Below are positions 51,501-53,106 of a stretch of 53,106 bases of DNA, one piece after another (the first letter of the stretch is position 1; each line of letters starts with the position of its first letter). Origin of the DNA: Nitrospirales bacterium (GTDB taxonomy: Bacteria > Nitrospirota > Nitrospiria > Nitrospirales > UBA8639). Both the position numbers and the translations under genes were made by a program. The stretch is taken from positions 1-53,106 of the forward strand of contig BQIV01000033.1 in assembly GCA_021604005.1 (NCBI GenBank), in the 5' to 3' direction. The notes under the pieces are model-generated. The model saw only the letters and a program-made list of their open reading frames with translations, was not told the DNA's origin and did not search any database.

Positions 51501-51832
51501 GCTTCATGAATATCATTATTCTTTTCTACCGCATCTAACGCTCCTTGTAGTGGATCAATCGTGGCTTTTACTGATCCCAACAATCCTGCAAACTGTTTAG
51601 TTGTACGATGAGCTCCGAATGATTGATGAAATTCTCCAGATTTAAGCTTGCCTCGAAGCCATTCTAATTCACCATGTCTTCGTGAAACTAATCGTTCGCG
51701 CGTAAAGGCTTCTGGCCGGTCAACGACAATCTGCCCCTTTTGGGGGCTAGACGAACAACCTATCAGGTAGGTCGAATTCATAATAAGACACGCTAACACT
51801 AGGTTGGTGAATTTGATCTTCCGCATCATCAT
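48521..51832 (-). CDS. Very large putative lipoprotein, family unknown
   Basis: A 1103-residue exported protein. The signal (FTNLVLACLIMNSTYLIGC) ends in a lipobox LIGC followed by SSS, so it is probably outer-membrane anchored. A charged coiled-coil segment (about 95-140) and a Glu/Ser-rich linker (140-190) precede a helical middle with many Cys residues (CISSGNNDFESHSYC, CVKYVKY, CWSTIQ, CEKSF, CSSGAG). From about 740 on it is beta-rich, with YVIQAAPANCKLALNQENPC and then IRGKELWRNPQVFVGHQEA, resembling IPT/Ig-like domains. GGAGG lies 4-10 bases before the ATG triplet at 51832. It is richer in A+T than the Bat region, suggesting acquired DNA. No function can be assigned. Confidence 0.8.
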   Translation of the reverse strand: MMMRKIKFTNLVLACLIMNSTYLIGCSSSPQKGQIVVDRPEAFTRERLVSRRHGELEWLRGKLKSGEFHQSFGAHRTTKQFAGLLGSVKATIDPLQGALDAVEKNNDIHEAERKDELARLEHKKKVLQLKKDIKKLKSSDGSESTKATSEENEIEQEKTEENDPGKPDAGQGAPLVGTLSNDAETKLPDLSITDENKANLSSIDLLRDEKAYRDIVNGMISETELDDSHDLLGYGLYTLKFDSTIIPGEGEDTLAEVEIKLNESNLLDTFIVRECISSGNNDFESHSYCDPKGIHGNEQLREKVKSMMEETGYNLPSKKEIDEEIDFQKIELLEMLGVYEHWLESFEREIAEKTYILQAKRTKGELGDEEIIDIRRHTALLSQQTSNQLNNACVKYVKYSNDKEVEAKAKGSTPTCWSTIQKEMSKEIDSKNDSERTCEKSFSNKQGNSRCSSGAGMMGILSTEPIPTNAQICGALWHKYHDKVKDFAPVKIYFSKDPQNKQGMDDSCSLYIEKSINNDKWKRFAKFLEKIKELNDVHDIKPYAYSVEPKEYAQNISEMAAREEMKNFILSLKAILPQAGTNIEGYLEKLNRSQEVLHSIQRKPLAVGFLKGRTKFGWVFGPKFKIEHQEGFWSFWPFGDKEIKAAFEHTAQQHSFHASVVAPAWYPYIRITAKCFWLNKDGEPVNTESCPEFSWKSPTPNGRILEHQKPDKVNLPTDYSALTTSFMAGNETRRPLLDPSLNYVIQAAPANCKLALNQENPCETQLVIRGKELWRNPQVFVGHQEADKITIQSDMDGIVATFNKLQLPVRKPGNKSNTWDLRVVTSTGQSVRPNAVTILGRKSVTKTSTVKLVSTFVDNGDDIEISVEPSTPLERFSGAKLFVRRKRGTFADWLDLGTHSRKQIASGKAKTFFTVALPNKIFRGSNPNDVEHLEALVKVQKSPDDVYQKLGKAETIGTFVYFGKQSAKNATLVNKNLDFKIMTSGKNESITLSDKKGINLSFNKLLLDAFPDFFAALQTGVKLILNPTSNQSINQLVLDINTPSVKDSPYKNDEKILSITPEDLTSLIPDLAKISGFEDFTLEIMYGKGKKLVVHNNLKLTKK

Positions 51833-52429
51833 TGTTCCTCCGAATGAATAGATGTAGAAACTTTATAGGTATTTACAACCAGATGTTTTCTGAATTTGAC
51901 ACACACCTTTCCCCAGTTCAGAGTATTCAGTGATAATTTTTAATACGTCTCCTAGCCCATGCAAAGACTTATGATCTATTGGATCTCATAAGTCTAAGGT
52001 TATCTTATACGAAAATTACCCACTCCACAGTCTGTGCACAAATTCACATTTGACTGAAATTGTCGATGTATTAAATTGTAAAGAAGTATGTTTTTGACAT
52101 TAGCAAGAACAGGTCCAGGAAAGATTTGAAAACAACGCAAGGTTTTCTTTTCCTAGTCATTCTTGGGCGAAGGAGTGTTCTGAAAATTATGTTGCTTAAT
52201 AAAATATATAGAATGAAATTCGTCATCTGTATCTATTCCGATAACGCATGTATCTTTTTCGATAACTTTAAATGTGAAAAATTTTGAGCATTCGTTCTTG
52301 TCGTAGGTTTTCCAGGCACGACTCACAAAAGGAGAAAGTATTTTTGTGGGTACATGCTTGCTGAATAGGCAGATTAAACCTTTTTCAAGGTTTGGCAGAG
52401 CTATTAGCTGTATCTATTTAGATACATTT

Positions 52430-52526
52430 CTATAGCCGTTCCAATTAGTTTCCGTACGTATGAAGCGGTGTTTCGCGCTGAGTTGGTTTATTTGAAACGG
52501 CCGGAAGTTATTTGGTTTCGCTATAG
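52430..52526. repeat. MITE-like element, copy B
   Basis: A 97-bp element with CTATAG at 52430-52435 and 52521-52526. The left end continues CCGTTCCAATTAGTTTCCG; the right end reads CGGAAGTTATTTGGTTTCG, about 25 bases of imperfect inverted repeat. It is homologous to copy A (47288-47382) in the opposite orientation. It lies in the 745-base gap 51833-52577, which otherwise is A+T-rich and shows no gene. Confidence 0.65.
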
Positions 52527-52577
52527 TGAGGGAAGGATGGAGTTGACGCAGAAATTACTAACAATTGAGGTAAAGCG

Positions 52578-53106
52578 TTAAGCTGGAGAGTTTTTCTTAC
52601 CCCCCAACTGTTCCTGTAACTCGTGATAGACTTGCATGAGTCGTTGGTCTTCGAGACGATAGGCAAGAGAGAGCAGAATCAATCCAAAGATCAAGACGAG
52701 GATTCCCAGCGCCACAATTCCAACTCCCAACATCATCCCACTCCCCGTTCCAAACCCGCCGTCCAGTGCAAACATCGCGACAAAGGTCAGGGTGCCAATC
52801 ACGACGATGCCCATCCACAGCGTTGTGATCACGGCAGAGGACCATGGCGTACGTTTGACCAGTTCAAGGAGCAGGTCTTTCCCATCTGCTTGAACTTCAA
52901 TGGTGCCTTTCAAGGGCCACGCGGTCCGGAATCTCATGGAAAACAGATGGTAATAGGGCCGAATGATAATAAGATTCTGGTCCCGCAAATATCGAGCGAG
53001 TCCATGAGGCAGTTCAAGAAGGCCCTGCTTTGTGAAATGTTTGTGGAGGTTCGAGGATCCTGACAGAGTGAGAGGATCTCGTCGTCGTGCGAGACGACAC
53101 CCGTAG
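52578..53106 (-). CDS. Membrane protein, 5' part beyond the window
   Basis: The minus-strand frame is open from the right edge of the window to the stop at 52578, at least 175 codons. It begins YGCRLARRRDPLTLSGS, continues HFTKQGLLELPHGLARYLRD, and then runs through LIIIRPYYHLFSMRFRTAWP and KGTIEVQADGKDLLLELVKR. Two membrane helices follow (VITTLWMGIVVIGTLTFVAM and MLGVGIVALGILVLIFGLIL), and the end is helical (LEDQRLMQVYHELQEQLGG). A TTG at 52988 is internal; sequence before it is clearly coding-like and no start codon lies in frame within the window. I do not recognise the family. Confidence 0.65.
   Translation of the reverse strand, partial: YGCRLARRRDPLTLSGSSNLHKHFTKQGLLELPHGLARYLRDQNLIIIRPYYHLFSMRFRTAWPLKGTIEVQADGKDLLLELVKRTPWSSAVITTLWMGIVVIGTLTFVAMFALDGGFGTGSGMMLGVGIVALGILVLIFGLILLSLAYRLEDQRLMQVYHELQEQLGGKKNSPA

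Overview
The window reads as a chromosomal segment of a Gram-negative bacterium with moderate G+C. It has periplasmic and lipoprotein signals, c-type cytochrome motifs, a MoxR/Bat (aerotolerance-type) cluster joined to a Gld-type ABC transporter, a SoxC-like molybdoenzyme with its cytochrome, and HDOD/HD-GYP response regulators. From memory of gene neighbourhoods, a Nitrospirota (Nitrospira-like) host fits best. This is an inference, because no rRNA or other decisive marker is present.

Layout. (1) 1-4270: hairpin-rich and repeat-rich DNA, then rluD, two proteins of unknown family and a Yip1-like membrane protein. (2) 4430-13100: a tRNA-Arg(UCG) integration hot spot. A decayed 5' tRNA copy (about 4440-4525) and a toxin-first PIN/Phd pair lie left of the functional tRNA (5760-5835). 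A 46-bp exact copy of the tRNA 3' part at 11998-12043 closes a 6.2-kb island. That island carries a DUF4143-type ATPase, a Phd/PIN pair, a headless serine recombinase and an unrecognised 817-residue protein with a zinc ribbon and a PD-(D/E)xK-like C-terminus, the best candidate here for an undescribed defence factor. Right of the island lies a graveyard of toxin-antitoxin and hydrolase fragments. (3) 13145-20350: a cytosolic subtilisin-like protease with a propeptide-like partner, a heme-oxygenase-fold (PqqC/TenA-like) protein, a DUF2278/lamin-tail protein, RlpA and an ArnT-type glycosyltransferase. (4) 20354-28902, all minus strand: TPR protein, cytochrome c and SoxC-like sulfite/sulfane dehydrogenase, then a three-gene signalling operon (heme-binding sensor kinase, HDOD regulator, degenerate HD-GYP regulator). 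(5) 29232-33525: secreted dienelactone hydrolase, an AbiEii-type pair, a decayed second hydrolase copy, ParE fragments, an orphan ParD, Hsp20 and a small proline-rich protein. (6) 33823-46709: a plus-strand cluster moxR, DUF58, DUF4381, batA, batBC, batD, ABC ATPase, permease, GldG-like, DUF4340. (7) 46743-53106: broken and intact toxin-antitoxin loci, a 1103-residue lipoprotein and the 3' part of a membrane protein that runs off the right edge.

Three noncoding families stand out. The first is a roughly 93-95-bp tandem unit with a GTGGCCTAGGCCAC-like palindromic core, present near 361-500 and between batA and batBC, where it supplies the apparent start of batBC. The second is a roughly 95-100-bp MITE-like element with CTATAG-ended inverted repeats (47288-47382, 52430-52526, and probably 3331-3427). 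The third is a set of long inverted repeats at gene junctions inside the Bat/ABC cluster. Toxin-antitoxin loci are unusually many: at least seven, about half of them with decayed toxins and surviving antitoxins.
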